From: Bacteroidales bacterium
GTDB lineage: Bacteria; Bacteroidota; Bacteroidia; Bacteroidales; Marinilabiliaceae
DNA length: 64,000 nucleotides
Direction of reading: 5' to 3'
NCBI GenBank assembly: GCA_017960905.1
Contig: JAGCYH010000014.1
Location: forward strand, 18,212 to 82,211
Positions 36,095-45,478 of the stretch are shown here, in pieces. A program made the position numbers and the translations under genes. Position 1 is the first letter of the stretch, and every line of letters begins with the position of its first letter. A model generated the notes under the pieces. That model was not told the DNA's origin, ran no database searches, and saw nothing but the letters and a program-made list of their open reading frames with translations.

Positions 36095-37219
36095 ATGCTT
36101 GTATATTTCTTGGTAATATCAATAGTCGTAATACTAACATACGTGGCGCAAAAAGTATTGAATAAGAGTAAAATACTTTTTGCCTTTGTCTCTTTACTAA
36201 TACTGACAGTTCCGTCGTTGTTGGCCGCTTTCAGAAACGATACGGTAGGTGTGGATGTAAATGTATACGAGAAGTCATACTTTACAGACGCAACACAATC
36301 GTCATCGTTTTTTGAGTATTATGAAACGGAGGACAGCGATTTGTTTTTTTTGGCAATTAATTATGTAGCATCCTGTTTTTCCGATTCTTTAGGTGCAGCA
36401 TTCTTCCTTATAGAGTTCGTTTTCCTATTCTTTGCTTATTTAGCTATTTATAGGATGCGCGATTATTCACCTATGTGGATATCAATGCTTCTTTTTATGC
36501 TTTGCTATTTCAATCTGTCGTTTAATGTGATGAGACAGATGGTGGCAACTTCGTTTCTGTTATTTGCTTTTACATACTTACTACGCGATAATAATATAAA
36601 GAAGTTTTTCATACTAAGTATTGTATCATTTTTCTTTCATAAGACAGCATTCATAGGTGGTTTCTTTTTCATTTATATTTTTTGGGCGTTAAGCACGCCC
36701 AAAAGCCAAAAGACTAAAACAGTTATATATGTTTTAGGATGCATTGGAATCTATGTACTTTTTCAGATTTTGTTGCTCCTACTGGCTGGTTTGGGTGGAA
36801 GATTCGAACACTATATAGCTTATGGAGGTATGGACAGTGGTGCTAACTGGCAACCAACGGTTGTTACTGTATTTGTACTTGGAGATTTAATGTTGCTGTG
36901 CTTGACTGTTTATTTGTATCTGATAAAAGAAAAGGAAAACAAGAAAGAAGTGTATGTGTTGTTTATGCTTGTGGTGGCTGATTTAATGTCCCAACTTTTA
37001 GGCAAATACACTATGTATGCGAACAGAATGTCTTGCTATTTTGGCTCTCCATATATTTTTATACTGCCAAAATTGTTTCTTAAAACAAACATAGTTAACA
37101 GACGAACTAAATATGTTTTTGTTAGTATATTATTATTGGCATTTGTAGTTATATGGTTGCGAATGATAAATCAGACAGGTAACACTATTCCGTATAAATC
37201 AGATCTATTAGGTATATGA
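36095..37219 (+). CDS. EpsG-family polysaccharide polymerase
   Basis: A 374-residue integral membrane protein with about ten helices, of the EpsG/Wzy-like group that polymerises lipid-linked repeat units in the periplasm. The signature is PSLLAAFRNDTVGVDVNVYEK near residue 45 and FNVMRQMVATSFLLFAF near 140. Its stop overlaps the next gene by four bases. Confidence 0.83.
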   Translation: MLVYFLVISIVVILTYVAQKVLNKSKILFAFVSLLILTVPSLLAAFRNDTVGVDVNVYEKSYFTDATQSSSFFEYYETEDSDLFFLAINYVASCFSDSLGAAFFLIEFVFLFFAYLAIYRMRDYSPMWISMLLFMLCYFNLSFNVMRQMVATSFLLFAFTYLLRDNNIKKFFILSIVSFFFHKTAFIGGFFFIYIFWALSTPKSQKTKTVIYVLGCIGIYVLFQILLLLLAGLGGRFEHYIAYGGMDSGANWQPTVVTVFVLGDLMLLCLTVYLYLIKEKENKKEVYVLFMLVVADLMSQLLGKYTMYANRMSCYFGSPYIFILPKLFLKTNIVNRRTKYVFVSILLLAFVVIWLRMINQTGNTIPYKSDLLGI

Positions 37220-38277
37220 GTAATAAACTATTATCGCTAATAATTCCAACATATAACATGGAGAAATATCTTCCGCGTTGTCTCGATTCTGTAACGCGTG
37301 AAGACGTCCCCGATTCTTTGGAAGTAATAGTTGTAAACGATGGAAGTAAAGACAGCTCTTTGAATATAGCCAGAGAGTATGAATCAAAACGCCCAGATGT
37401 CGTCAGAATAATAGACAAAGAGAATGGTAATTATGGGTCATGTGTAAACGCAGCGTTGAAAATTGCTACTGGCAAGTATATAAAAATGCTTGATGCCGAT
37501 GATTGGTATGATACCGACGAGCTGATTAAACTTATTTCTGGGATAGTTAATAGCGAGTGTGATATGTTTGTCACTCATTATAGATGGGAGTTCGTGTCGG
37601 GGAAAGAGACTTGCATAAAGATATCTGATTTGTGGTCTTTTAATGAGATTTATGATGTCGACAAGGTATTCTCCAATACAGAGTTTTTCAGATTGCAAAT
37701 GCATCAAATCGGATATAGAACTCAATTGCTTAGAGATATTGGATACGTACAGACAGAAGGCATATCTTATACAGATGCGGAATGGACATTTATACCTTTA
37801 TTTCATGTAAAAAATGTTGTTTTTATAGACGCTGATGTGTATAGATATTATGTGGGGCGTGCCGGACAAACTATGGATCCATCTGTTGTCGTGAAATCGT
37901 TGTCGCATGAGGTGAAGAGTTTGTTTGCTATGTTGAATTATAAGTACAAACATGCAAAAGACGCGGAACTCCTGCCAAATGTGAAGAGATATTTAGATTT
38001 TAGAGCTAATAATAGGGCTTTGAATCTGTATTTTAATGCGTTAATATATATGCCTAATACTGCATTTGAACAGTTTAATCTTAAGGCTATAGATGATAAT
38101 TTAAAAACAATAGCATTACCGGAATATAACGCAATCGCTCATTATGATAAAAGAAGCTATTTGATAAGGCGATGGCGCCGTACCGGACATCGACCCAATG
38201 GATTTGTAAGATATTTTGTGGGAAAATTGTTTTCTGTTTATTCAAATCTAAAGAAAAGATGGAACGTACACCGTTAG
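37216..38277 (+). CDS. GT2-family glycosyltransferase
   Basis: A 353-residue transferase. N-terminal LSLIIPTYNMEKYLPRCLDS, nucleotide-binding VVNDGSKDSS and the metal site MLDADDWYDT (about 92) are typical. The long C-terminal half lacks membrane helices. It overlaps the polymerase stop by 4 bases and the next glycosyltransferase by 19 bases. The sugars are unknown. Confidence 0.88.
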   Translation: MSNKLLSLIIPTYNMEKYLPRCLDSVTREDVPDSLEVIVVNDGSKDSSLNIAREYESKRPDVVRIIDKENGNYGSCVNAALKIATGKYIKMLDADDWYDTDELIKLISGIVNSECDMFVTHYRWEFVSGKETCIKISDLWSFNEIYDVDKVFSNTEFFRLQMHQIGYRTQLLRDIGYVQTEGISYTDAEWTFIPLFHVKNVVFIDADVYRYYVGRAGQTMDPSVVVKSLSHEVKSLFAMLNYKYKHAKDAELLPNVKRYLDFRANNRALNLYFNALIYMPNTAFEQFNLKAIDDNLKTIALPEYNAIAHYDKRSYLIRRWRRTGHRPNGFVRYFVGKLFSVYSNLKKRWNVHR

Positions 38278-39221
38278 TGTCAATAGTAGTAGCTTGTTAT
38301 AACGTTGAAAAATATGTGGCAAGATGTATAGATTCGCTATTGGCACAGACTTATAAGAATATTGAAATTGTGCTAGTTGATGATGGCTCGGTAGATGGTA
38401 CATCAACGATTTGTGACAAATATGCCAAAGAAAAATCCAACATAAAGGTCGTACATCAAATAAATCAGGGACAGTCTGTCGCAAAAAATGTAGGAGTCGC
38501 AAATGCAAGAGGTGAATACTTAACATTTGTTGATAGCGATGATACAGTAACAACAACTTATGTTGATTTTTTATATAACGCTATGATAAGTTGCAATGCA
38601 CAGGTTGCAATTACTTCATTCAAACTTGTTAAGGACCCGTATGATATTGTCGAGTTAGGAGATTATTCATGTTATAGGTTAACAACACTTTCCCCGATGA
38701 GGGCAGTCGAGCAGATGTTTTACCAAAGAATGTTTGATACAACAGCACCTTGTAAGATGTATAGACGTTGTCTTTTTGATAATGTAGAATTCCCTGTGGG
38801 TGTTTCTTATGATGATTTGCCAACAATATACAAGGTGATGCTCAAGGCTGAAAAAATAGCGTTCTCTGATTATCAGTCATATAATTATCTTATTCGTAAT
38901 GAGAGTATTGAAGGATCTGCTTTTAATATGCGAAAATATGAGAGTATGAATATTATAGTAGAGCAAATGGAAAAAGATGAATTGTTGTATCCGATTAGGA
39001 ATGCGGTCAGATGTCGAATTTTTAGTTTCATGTTTCGTATATATATGAGTATGCCTAATACTTGTGAGCAGAAAACCATTTTATGGAATAAAATAAAATC
39101 TTTGAGGTGGCGCATACTTTTTAATTCTAAGTCAAGAAGGAAAGCAAAATGTGCGGCGCTATTGTCTTTGGGCGGACAAAAACTTATAAAGAAGGTTTAT
39201 AAACGAATAAAAACACGTTAA
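38259..39221 (+). CDS. GT2-family glycosyltransferase
   Basis: A 320-residue transferase: VSIVVACYNVEKYVARCIDS at the N terminus, VLVDDGSVDGT for the nucleotide and TFVDSDDTV (about 90) for the metal. I start at ATG 38259 (MERTPLVSIV) rather than the upstream in-frame codon at 38172, because the GT2 fold begins there; this leaves a 19-base overlap with the previous gene. The sugars are unknown. Confidence 0.87.
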   Translation: MERTPLVSIVVACYNVEKYVARCIDSLLAQTYKNIEIVLVDDGSVDGTSTICDKYAKEKSNIKVVHQINQGQSVAKNVGVANARGEYLTFVDSDDTVTTTYVDFLYNAMISCNAQVAITSFKLVKDPYDIVELGDYSCYRLTTLSPMRAVEQMFYQRMFDTTAPCKMYRRCLFDNVEFPVGVSYDDLPTIYKVMLKAEKIAFSDYQSYNYLIRNESIEGSAFNMRKYESMNIIVEQMEKDELLYPIRNAVRCRIFSFMFRIYMSMPNTCEQKTILWNKIKSLRWRILFNSKSRRKAKCAALLSLGGQKLIKKVYKRIKTR

Positions 39222-39222
39222 A

Positions 39223-39960
39223 ATGAAGCTGTTTTTTAAGGCGTTATTCATCTTTTTCATGCCATCGGTATTGCTTAGATGCATAAAAACCAGTGGATTC
39301 TCGCTAGGGAAGTCTTCACGGATCGGGTTCTCATATATAAAAAGCAAACATATTAAAATAGGTGATAATTGTAGGATTGGTAGTTTGAATTTGATTCATG
39401 TAAATGAGATGTTATTGGGTAAGGGCGTTTTTATGGGAAGCTTGAATATAATCAGAGGACGCATACGTTTGTTGTTGGGGGATAAGGTGGAAATATATAA
39501 GCAGAATAAAATAAGCGCACCGCTTTTCAACGTAGCTGACACTACGTTCTTTATGGAACCTATGGCAAGAATAGCTGTGGGACATGTCTTTGATCTGACC
39601 AACAATATTACAATAGGGGAGGGAAGTTGTTTCGCCGGCTTGGGAAGCCAAGTCTGGACACATTCATTCTATTATAGTCAAACTTCGCGAGCAAGAGTCA
39701 GAATCGACAAACCAGTAGCTATAGGGAAATCGTGCTATATAGGGTCTTCGGTAATTGTCTGTCCTGGTGCTACGATATCGGATGGAATAACAATCGGAGC
39801 TGGTGCGTGTGTGTCAAAGAGTTTGTTGAAACCAGGATTGTATGTAAGTTCTGCTTTGAGATATATCGAAACATTTGATACTGATGAGATTATATCAAAA
39901 CTTGGCGAATCGGAGTTTTATACAGAATACCCGATATATCATGAGAAAACAGAACCGTAA
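39223..39960 (+). CDS. Hexapeptide-repeat acyltransferase (second)
   Basis: A 245-residue left-handed beta-helix protein, one base after the GT2 stop. Hexapeptide units run from about 40 (KHIKIGDNCRIGSLNLIHV) to about 205, with VAIGKSCYIGSSVIVCPGAT and ITIGAGACVSKSL. It probably O- or N-acetylates a sugar of the polymer. A hydrophobic stretch at 2-16 may be a loose membrane contact. Confidence 0.78.
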   Translation: MKLFFKALFIFFMPSVLLRCIKTSGFSLGKSSRIGFSYIKSKHIKIGDNCRIGSLNLIHVNEMLLGKGVFMGSLNIIRGRIRLLLGDKVEIYKQNKISAPLFNVADTTFFMEPMARIAVGHVFDLTNNITIGEGSCFAGLGSQVWTHSFYYSQTSRARVRIDKPVAIGKSCYIGSSVIVCPGATISDGITIGAGACVSKSLLKPGLYVSSALRYIETFDTDEIISKLGESEFYTEYPIYHEKTEP

Positions 39961-39985
39961 GAGAACGTAGAGAAATAAAAGTACA

Positions 39986-41062
39986 ATGGAAATAGAAAAA
40001 GAGACATCAGATAGAATAACAAGTTTACGATTCCTATTGGTAGTTTTTGTCGTTTTTATTCACAATGATTTTAGAACCGGTTTAAATGTGCCTTCTGACG
40101 TTGTGTTTAATCAATCGGAAGTAGGACTGTGGATACAACGTATTATCAGCGGAGGATTTGCCACTGGCGCGGTTCCTCTTTTTTTCCTTTTTTCAGCGTA
40201 TTTACAAGTCTTGAAGAGTGATTTATATGGTGTCATGTTGAAAAAAAGAGTTAAGTCGTTAGTCCTGCCATATTTTTTGTGGATAGGGTTGTACTTAGCT
40301 TGTAAATTGGTTGTTGTAAAGTTTTTTCAGCCTGAACTTGCGCTCAAAGAGAACAATATATTGTCTTGGACTTTTGCAGATTTTATACATAATGTTTTTG
40401 GTTTCTCAGAAGTTGAGTTCGGAAATCCGTTAGCGGCCGAGCAATTTTGGTTCGTTAGAGATCTTTTTATTTATATTCTAGTGTCTCCTGTCTTAATATG
40501 GCTCATAAGAAAAGCACCAGTGCTTTTCTTTATAGGAATAACCGCTTTTTCTATGTATGCGCGAGTTGTTTTTGACACACATTTGCCTGTCGCTTTTTTT
40601 TATTATATCTGTGGTCTGTATTGTGGTATACTAAAGATAAATGTGTTTAAGTCTGCCGACAGAATACCTTGGGTCGTTTTGTTATCTTTGTTCTCTATAC
40701 TTATTGTTTGTAAGTACTATATTTCAGATAGTTATTTTAATTCAAATTGGTTCGTTATATTGACCGCTTGTTTTATTTTTCTTAAAATATCGAAGATTGT
40801 CGTTCAAAACAATCATTCCTTGTCTGCGTCATGTTATTTATCTAAATTTTCATTTTTCTTATTCGCGATACATGCTCCTTACTTGGTTTTATTGGCTCAG
40901 CAAATTTGGTATACATCATTCCCGATGGAAACACCATTCTTCTGTATGTTTGAGTATTTTGGCGTTGCAATAGTTGTTGTTATATTGGGGACAACAGCTG
41001 GATTTGTTTTAAGAAATGTAGCTCCACCTATATTCCATTTGTTAAATGGAGGTAGAAGTTGA
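39986..41062 (+). CDS. Acyltransferase 3 family membrane O-acyltransferase
   Basis: A 358-residue protein with about ten membrane helices of the acyltransferase 3 (OafA/WecH) family. SLRFLLVVFVVFIHND near residue 11 includes the conserved histidine of the family. It moves an acetyl or succinyl group onto the sugar polymer across the inner membrane. It is the last gene before a new promoter. Confidence 0.85.
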   Translation: MEIEKETSDRITSLRFLLVVFVVFIHNDFRTGLNVPSDVVFNQSEVGLWIQRIISGGFATGAVPLFFLFSAYLQVLKSDLYGVMLKKRVKSLVLPYFLWIGLYLACKLVVVKFFQPELALKENNILSWTFADFIHNVFGFSEVEFGNPLAAEQFWFVRDLFIYILVSPVLIWLIRKAPVLFFIGITAFSMYARVVFDTHLPVAFFYYICGLYCGILKINVFKSADRIPWVVLLSLFSILIVCKYYISDSYFNSNWFVILTACFIFLKISKIVVQNNHSLSASCYLSKFSFFLFAIHAPYLVLLAQQIWYTSFPMETPFFCMFEYFGVAIVVVILGTTAGFVLRNVAPPIFHLLNGGRS

Positions 41063-41105
41063 TCATGTTTTTTGTCTTTTTTTAGAAGCACAATAAATAA
41101 AGTAT

Positions 41106-41113
41106 TATATTTG
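41106..41113 (+). promoter_or_regulatory. -7 box of the GT4 gene
   Basis: TATATTTG, perfect match to the -7 consensus, 24 bases before ATG 41137. A weak TTTAG lies about 21 bases upstream in the place of the -33 box. The GT4 gene is therefore likely transcribed on its own as well as by readthrough. Confidence 0.7.
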
Positions 41114-41136
41114 CAAAATAATACATAGAGTTATAA

Positions 41137-42240
41137 ATGAAGGTTGCTTTAGTACAGGATTGGCTTACCGAGTTAGGCGGAGCGGAGAAGGTTTTTGCAG
41201 AGTTGCTTAAGATATATCCAGAAGCGGATATATACACATTGGTCGCGTCGCCTAAGGTGATAAAGAAACTTGATATAACTAGCCATGTCTGCGAATCGTT
41301 TATTTGCCATTTGCCTTTTGCTCGCAAATGGTATAGAAAATATATGCAGTTTTTCCCAATCGCAATAGAAGGTTTTGATCTGTCGGCCTATGACTTAATA
41401 ATATCATCGTCGAGTTCAGTCGCCAAAAACGTGCTTACCCATTCGGGACAAATACATATTAGTTATTGCCACTCCCCGGCCCGTTATGTGTGGGATCTGT
41501 GTTTTAGATATCTGAAGGAGGCGAAACTGAACAGGCGTTGGAGTCCTATGGCGTTTTATGCGCGAAGCGTAATGCATAAGTTCAGAGTTTGGGATGTTAT
41601 AGGGTCTAATAGAGTGGATTACTTCATTGCAAATTCGAATTTTATATCAAAGCGTATACAAAAAGTATTCCGGCGTGATTCTACGGTTATTTATCCGCCA
41701 GTTAATGTGGATATGTTTAAACTGAACGAGGAACCGCGAGAGAATTTCTATTTTACGGCATCGCGTATGGTGTCGTATAAAAAGATTGACATGATAGTTA
41801 GGGCTTTCGCTGAAATGCCCGATAAGACTATTTATGTTGCAGGAATGGGACCAGATTTTAAGAAGATAAAAAAGATTGCACCGGATAATGTTAAAATGTT
41901 AGGATTCATTTCAGATGATGAGATGAAGGATTACATGACACGGTCCAAAGCTTTTGTCTTCGCTGCAGAAGAAGATTTCGGAATTGTGCCTGTAGAGGCA
42001 CAAGCGTGTGGTACGCCTGTGGTTTGCTTTGGTAAGGGTGGCGTTTTAGAAACAGTGGTGAATGGAGAAACAGGCTTGTTTTTCTATGAACAGACGGAAG
42101 AGGCATTAATAGAAGCAATTAAAAAGTTTGAGACTATAGAATTTGACCCAAAAGTGATTAGAAAAAACGCAGAACGTTTCTCGGCGCAAAGATTTAGAGC
42201 TGAAATAGAGGAATTTGTACATTCAGTAATAAAAAAATAA
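41137..42240 (+). CDS. GT4-family glycosyltransferase
   Basis: A 367-residue GT-B transferase. N-terminal ALVQDWLTELGGAEKVFAEL and the C-terminal donor-binding EDFGIVPVEAQACGTPVVCF (about 284) are characteristic; ISYCHSPARYVWD around 109 is typical of mannosyltransferase-like WbaZ relatives. Its donor is probably GDP-mannose or a related sugar, by family analogy only. It has its own promoter and ends the polysaccharide locus. Confidence 0.9.
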   Translation: MKVALVQDWLTELGGAEKVFAELLKIYPEADIYTLVASPKVIKKLDITSHVCESFICHLPFARKWYRKYMQFFPIAIEGFDLSAYDLIISSSSSVAKNVLTHSGQIHISYCHSPARYVWDLCFRYLKEAKLNRRWSPMAFYARSVMHKFRVWDVIGSNRVDYFIANSNFISKRIQKVFRRDSTVIYPPVNVDMFKLNEEPRENFYFTASRMVSYKKIDMIVRAFAEMPDKTIYVAGMGPDFKKIKKIAPDNVKMLGFISDDEMKDYMTRSKAFVFAAEEDFGIVPVEAQACGTPVVCFGKGGVLETVVNGETGLFFYEQTEEALIEAIKKFETIEFDPKVIRKNAERFSAQRFRAEIEEFVHSVIKK

Positions 42241-42272
42241 AAAAAATATTTTAAGATATTATATTTTTTATC

Positions 42273-42280
42273 TACCTTTG
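42273..42280 (+). promoter_or_regulatory. -7 box of the DUF3127 gene
   Basis: TACCTTTG, match to the Bacteroidota -7 consensus, 29 bases before ATG 42309, in an AT-rich gap. Confidence 0.65.
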
Positions 42281-42308
42281 AAAAATCAAACAATTAAAAG
42301 TTAGTAAA

Positions 42309-42791
42309 ATGGAAATAATTGGTAAATTAGATGAAAAGAAAGACGCAGTAAAGCGTACGGAAACTTTTACAGTTCGTGAATTTGTTTTGGAATGTCAGTC
42401 GAACAATTCACAATACACGGATTATATTTTGTTCCAAGTTACAAATGAAAGATGTGCGTTGCTGGACGCGTTCAATGTAGGTGATGTACTTTCGGTTACA
42501 TTTGACATACGCGGCCGTAAATGGACAGGTCAGGATGGAACTCAGCGTGTGTTCAACACGCTGAGCGCATGGAGGATAGAGAAATATGACCCGGCTCGTA
42601 ATGGGCAGTTCGCGCAGGGCGGATATATGCAGCAGCCGCAAGGTGGCTTCCAGATGCCGCAACAGCCGCAGTATCAGCCGCCAATGGGTAATGGTGGTTA
42701 TGCTCAGCCGCAACAGCCTGCGCAACCAGCTCAAGCACCAGTGCAGCAGCCAGCTGCTGCACCATCGGCTGATGGCGATCTTCCATTCTAA
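42309..42791 (+). CDS. DUF3127 OB-fold protein with SSB-like tail
   Basis: A 160-residue protein. Residues 1-95 form the DUF3127 domain (EIIGKLDEKK, FTVREFVLE and RGRKWTGQDGTQRVFNTLSAWRIE), which looks like an OB fold. The rest is a Gln/Pro/Ala-rich flexible linker that ends in DGDLPF. A short OB-fold, a flexible linker and a final acidic -D-x-PF tip is the layout of bacterial SSB proteins, where the tip recruits repair and replication enzymes. I infer a single-strand nucleic-acid or protein-recruiting role; direct function is unknown. It has its own promoter and terminator. Confidence 0.82.
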   Translation: MEIIGKLDEKKDAVKRTETFTVREFVLECQSNNSQYTDYILFQVTNERCALLDAFNVGDVLSVTFDIRGRKWTGQDGTQRVFNTLSAWRIEKYDPARNGQFAQGGYMQQPQGGFQMPQQPQYQPPMGNGGYAQPQQPAQPAQAPVQQPAAAPSADGDLPF

Positions 42792-42812
42792 AAAAGTGGC
42801 ATAAAATCTGAG

Positions 42813-42839
42813 ATGTGCGAACGTAAGTTCGCACATTTT
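42813..42839 (+). terminator. Terminator of the DUF3127 gene
   Basis: A perfect 10-bp stem (ATGTGCGAAC, arms 42813-42822 and 42827-42836) with a GTAA loop, 21 bases after the stop, followed by a short T run. Confidence 0.75.
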
Positions 42840-42842
42840 GTC

Positions 42843-42850
42843 TATATTTG
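42843..42850 (+). promoter_or_regulatory. -7 box of the chemoreceptor gene
   Basis: TATATTTG, perfect match to the -7 consensus, 30 bases before ATG 42880 and only 6 bases after the DUF3127 terminator. Confidence 0.7.
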
Positions 42851-42879
42851 CAGTATATTATTTTGAAAATGATAGGATT

Positions 42880-44709
42880 ATGAGAATGCCGTTCAGATTT
42901 AAAACGTTAAGGGCACTGTTTACATGCCTTATATCCGTATCGTGTTTTATTGTGTGCGCCGCGATAACACTCTTCGCGTACGAGGAGTCGTGCAAGTCGA
43001 CTAAAGAAGAGGCATATAGTTCGCTTGAGCTTGAGACTCAGATAATTAGCAACGAGATACAACAGACGATAAGGATAAGAAACGGCCAGGTCGGTGTCGT
43101 GGCTGTGTCGGGTATATTTGACGAGTATAGACAGATGTCGGAGATTACGATTGACGAAAGCACAGTGCCGCCTGAGGTTGATATGCTGAGAGGCATGCTT
43201 GTAGGCGATACGACGATAAACCGTTTCGTGCTTATCGGGCACGACGGATTTGGTATAACTACAGAGGACAATCACGTTGATTTGCGCGAACGCGCATATT
43301 TCAACGAGACTATAAAAGGCGTGGTTGGCCGTCCGGAGCTGATAATAAGCAAGACTTCGGGCCGTGCGACTGCAATGTACTCTGTACCAATTTATAACGA
43401 GGTGAACTACGCTGTGGGCGTATTGGCCATAGGCGTTGATGCATCGGATATTTCGAACATAGTTTCGGAAATAGAGATAGGCAGTGAGACTCCGTTCATA
43501 ATTGACCAGAATGGCTATATTATAGCGCACAAGGATAATTCGCTGGTGCTTTCTCGATACAATATGCTTCAGGACTCTCTGAAGATGGATATTGCGCAGA
43601 AGATAGTAGATTCGAAGGAACTGACGCGCGATGAATACGTTGACAATGGCGTAGCAAAGATAGTTCTGTATGAACCGATAGAAGGAACCAACTGGTTCCT
43701 TGTTGTTCCGCAAAAGAAAAGCGAGGCTCTGCAAAACAACAGAGCTGTGGCGATGCGTTTGGCCATTGTTTGTCTGATACTTGTACTGCTTTCGGTGTTC
43801 TTCGCATCGAAGATAAGCAAGGCGATAAGTCGTCCGATAGTAGTTTCGGCGAAGTCGCTTTCGGCGATGGTTGATGGCAAGCTCGACACTACGGAGATGG
43901 ACTCGGGTGATTTCAGGAAGATGGAGAAACGCGCCGACGAGCTTGGGCAGTTGAGTACGTCGCTGAGAATATTCAGCGACAAGCTTGTCGCTGTCGTGAA
44001 GCAGATAAAAGAGGCCAGCAGCGAGGTGGCTGTAGGCTCATCGGAGATAAGCCGTGCAAGTTATGGCGTGTCGGACGGTGCTAACAAGCAGGCTGCATCG
44101 GCCGAGGAGATATCGTCGACGATGGAGCAGATGGCGTCGAACATACAGCTGAACGCCGACAATGCCGTGCGTACAGCATCGATTGCAGAGCAATCGGTGA
44201 TGAACGGTCAGCGTAGCGCTGAGGCAGTGAAGGCAACAATAGAAGCGATGACTGAGATTCAGGAACGCATCAGTGTGATAGAAGAGATTGCAAATCAGAC
44301 GAATATATTGGCGTTGAACGCGTCGGTAGAGGCGGCTCGCGCCGGCGAAGCCGGTCGCGGATTCTCGGTTGTGGCAGCCGAAGTCAGAATGTTGGCAGAG
44401 CGCAGCCGCGATGCTGCAGTGGAGATTACCGAACTGACGCAGAAAGGTGTGGAACGCGTTACGGAGAGTGGCGAGTTGATAGAAAAACTTGTTCCAGAAA
44501 TTCAAGAAACCGGTTCGCTGGTGAAAGAGATTTCGGTGGCGAGCAAGGAACAAGAGACTGGCGCTCAGCAAGTTAATATAGCTATTTCGCAAATGGACTC
44601 GGTAACGCAACAGAATGCATCGGCATCGGAGCAGTTGGCGTCGATGGCGGCAGAGCTGTCGACACAGGCTCAGAAATTGCAGAAAATCATAGAGTTTTTT
44701 CAGATATAG
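42880..44709 (+). CDS. Methyl-accepting chemotaxis protein (dCache chemoreceptor)
   Basis: A 609-residue transmembrane receptor. TM1 is about 11-32, a periplasmic dCache sensor follows (about 37-270, with [11 protein letters not shown] and the ligand-site MYSVPIYNE), TM2 is near 288-308, then HAMP (about 310-365) and a long methyl-accepting signalling domain. The hairpin tip [20 protein letters not shown] is the CheA/CheW contact and [19 protein letters not shown] follows. I start at ATG 42880, since the promoter box is at 42843. No cheA, cheW, cheR, cheB or flagellar gene is in the window, so it is an orphan here. Chemoreceptors are unusual in gut-type Bacteroidales. Confidence 0.93.
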   Translation: MRMPFRFKTLRALFTCLISVSCFIVCAAITLFAYEESCKSTKEEAYSSLELETQIISNEIQQTIRIRNGQVGVVAVSGIFDEYRQMSEITIDESTVPPEVDMLRGMLVGDTTINRFVLIGHDGFGITTEDNHVDLRERAYFNETIKGVVGRPELIISKTSGRATAMYSVPIYNEVNYAVGVLAIGVDASDISNIVSEIEIGSETPFIIDQNGYIIAHKDNSLVLSRYNMLQDSLKMDIAQKIVDSKELTRDEYVDNGVAKIVLYEPIEGTNWFLVVPQKKSEALQNNRAVAMRLAIVCLILVLLSVFFASKISKAISRPIVVSAKSLSAMVDGKLDTTEMDSGDFRKMEKRADELGQLSTSLRIFSDKLVAVVKQIKEASSEVAVGSSEISRASYGVSDGANKQAASAEEISSTMEQMASNIQLNADNAVRTASIAEQSVMNGQRSAEAVKATIEAMTEIQERISVIEEIANQTNILALNASVEAARAGEAGRGFSVVAAEVRMLAERSRDAAVEITELTQKGVERVTESGELIEKLVPEIQETGSLVKEISVASKEQETGAQQVNIAISQMDSVTQQNASASEQLASMAAELSTQAQKLQKIIEFFQI

Positions 44710-44742
44710 ATCATAATACGATCATATTAATATGGTTTGACT

Positions 44743-44776
44743 ACCGCGGCTCTTGTGACAAGAGCCGCGGTTTTTT
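44743..44776 (+). terminator. Terminator of the chemoreceptor gene
   Basis: A GC-rich stem (ACCGCGGCTCTTG paired with CAAGAGCCGCGGT) followed by a T6 run. It separates the chemoreceptor from the convergent SseB-like gene. Confidence 0.88.
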
Positions 44777-44797
44777 ATTGTATTGCGGACCGAATTT

Positions 44798-45478
44798 TTA
44801 AAGGAATGCGATTGGCGAGAATTCGACAGAGAACGAACGCTGAGGTTCGATGACGATAGGTCCGAAAATGCCGGCGAAGGCGGCGAATCCGGACAGTGCG
44901 CAGCTGCTTACGGGCACAGCTTTGTCGGCAAAGGCGAGGGCGCTTTCGGGCGTCAGGAAGGCGGCAAGAGCCTCGTATTCCTCGTCGTGCGTTTTGCGTT
45001 TGATGAGCGTAAGGCCGAAAACCATCTCTTTTTTAGTCATTATTTCGCCTTTAGGCGGAATACTTCCTATGAAGTATATCTTCGTGTCGCGCATCTGAAG
45101 GGCGAGCTCGGCAACCGACATTTTGCCATGGTTGAATTTCGTGAGAAGTTTGAAATTATCGACCAAAGGGGCAAAAGGCAGCAAGTCGTCGCGCGAAACG
45201 TCGAACGACGTTTCGACGACGCTGTGAACGCTGAGTCCGTCGAAATTGTTGTCGATGATGAAAGCGACGGCAGTTCCCAGGAAATCTTCAACGTATTTGA
45301 AGTCCAAGTCGGGGTATTCCGTGCGTTTTTCGGCAAGCCAGGCCGATAGCGTCTTGTTGTTCATAAAAACGTGCAAAACGCCATTGAAGCCGGCTACGCT
45401 GTCGGTAACAATGATTGCCACACGGCTGTCGATATGCTTAAAAAGCTCAAGGTCAGCTACTTTTACAGTCGATTTCAT
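44798..45478 (-). CDS. SseB-like cytosolic protein, function unknown
   Basis: A 226-residue protein with no signal peptide or membrane segment. The middle part (about 130-195: ELALQMRDTKIYFIGSIP, then AAFLTPESALAFADKA) and the end (GPIVIEPQRSF) fit the pattern of the SseB N-terminal domain family (a slot for an enhancer-like protein of small substrate binding). The match is weak and from memory of the family. It overlaps the upstream EEP gene (stop/start) by 4 bases, so it is the last gene of that - strand operon. Confidence 0.5.
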   Translation of the reverse strand: MKSTVKVADLELFKHIDSRVAIIVTDSVAGFNGVLHVFMNNKTLSAWLAEKRTEYPDLDFKYVEDFLGTAVAFIIDNNFDGLSVHSVVETSFDVSRDDLLPFAPLVDNFKLLTKFNHGKMSVAELALQMRDTKIYFIGSIPPKGEIMTKKEMVFGLTLIKRKTHDEEYEALAAFLTPESALAFADKAVPVSSCALSGFAAFAGIFGPIVIEPQRSFSVEFSPIAFL

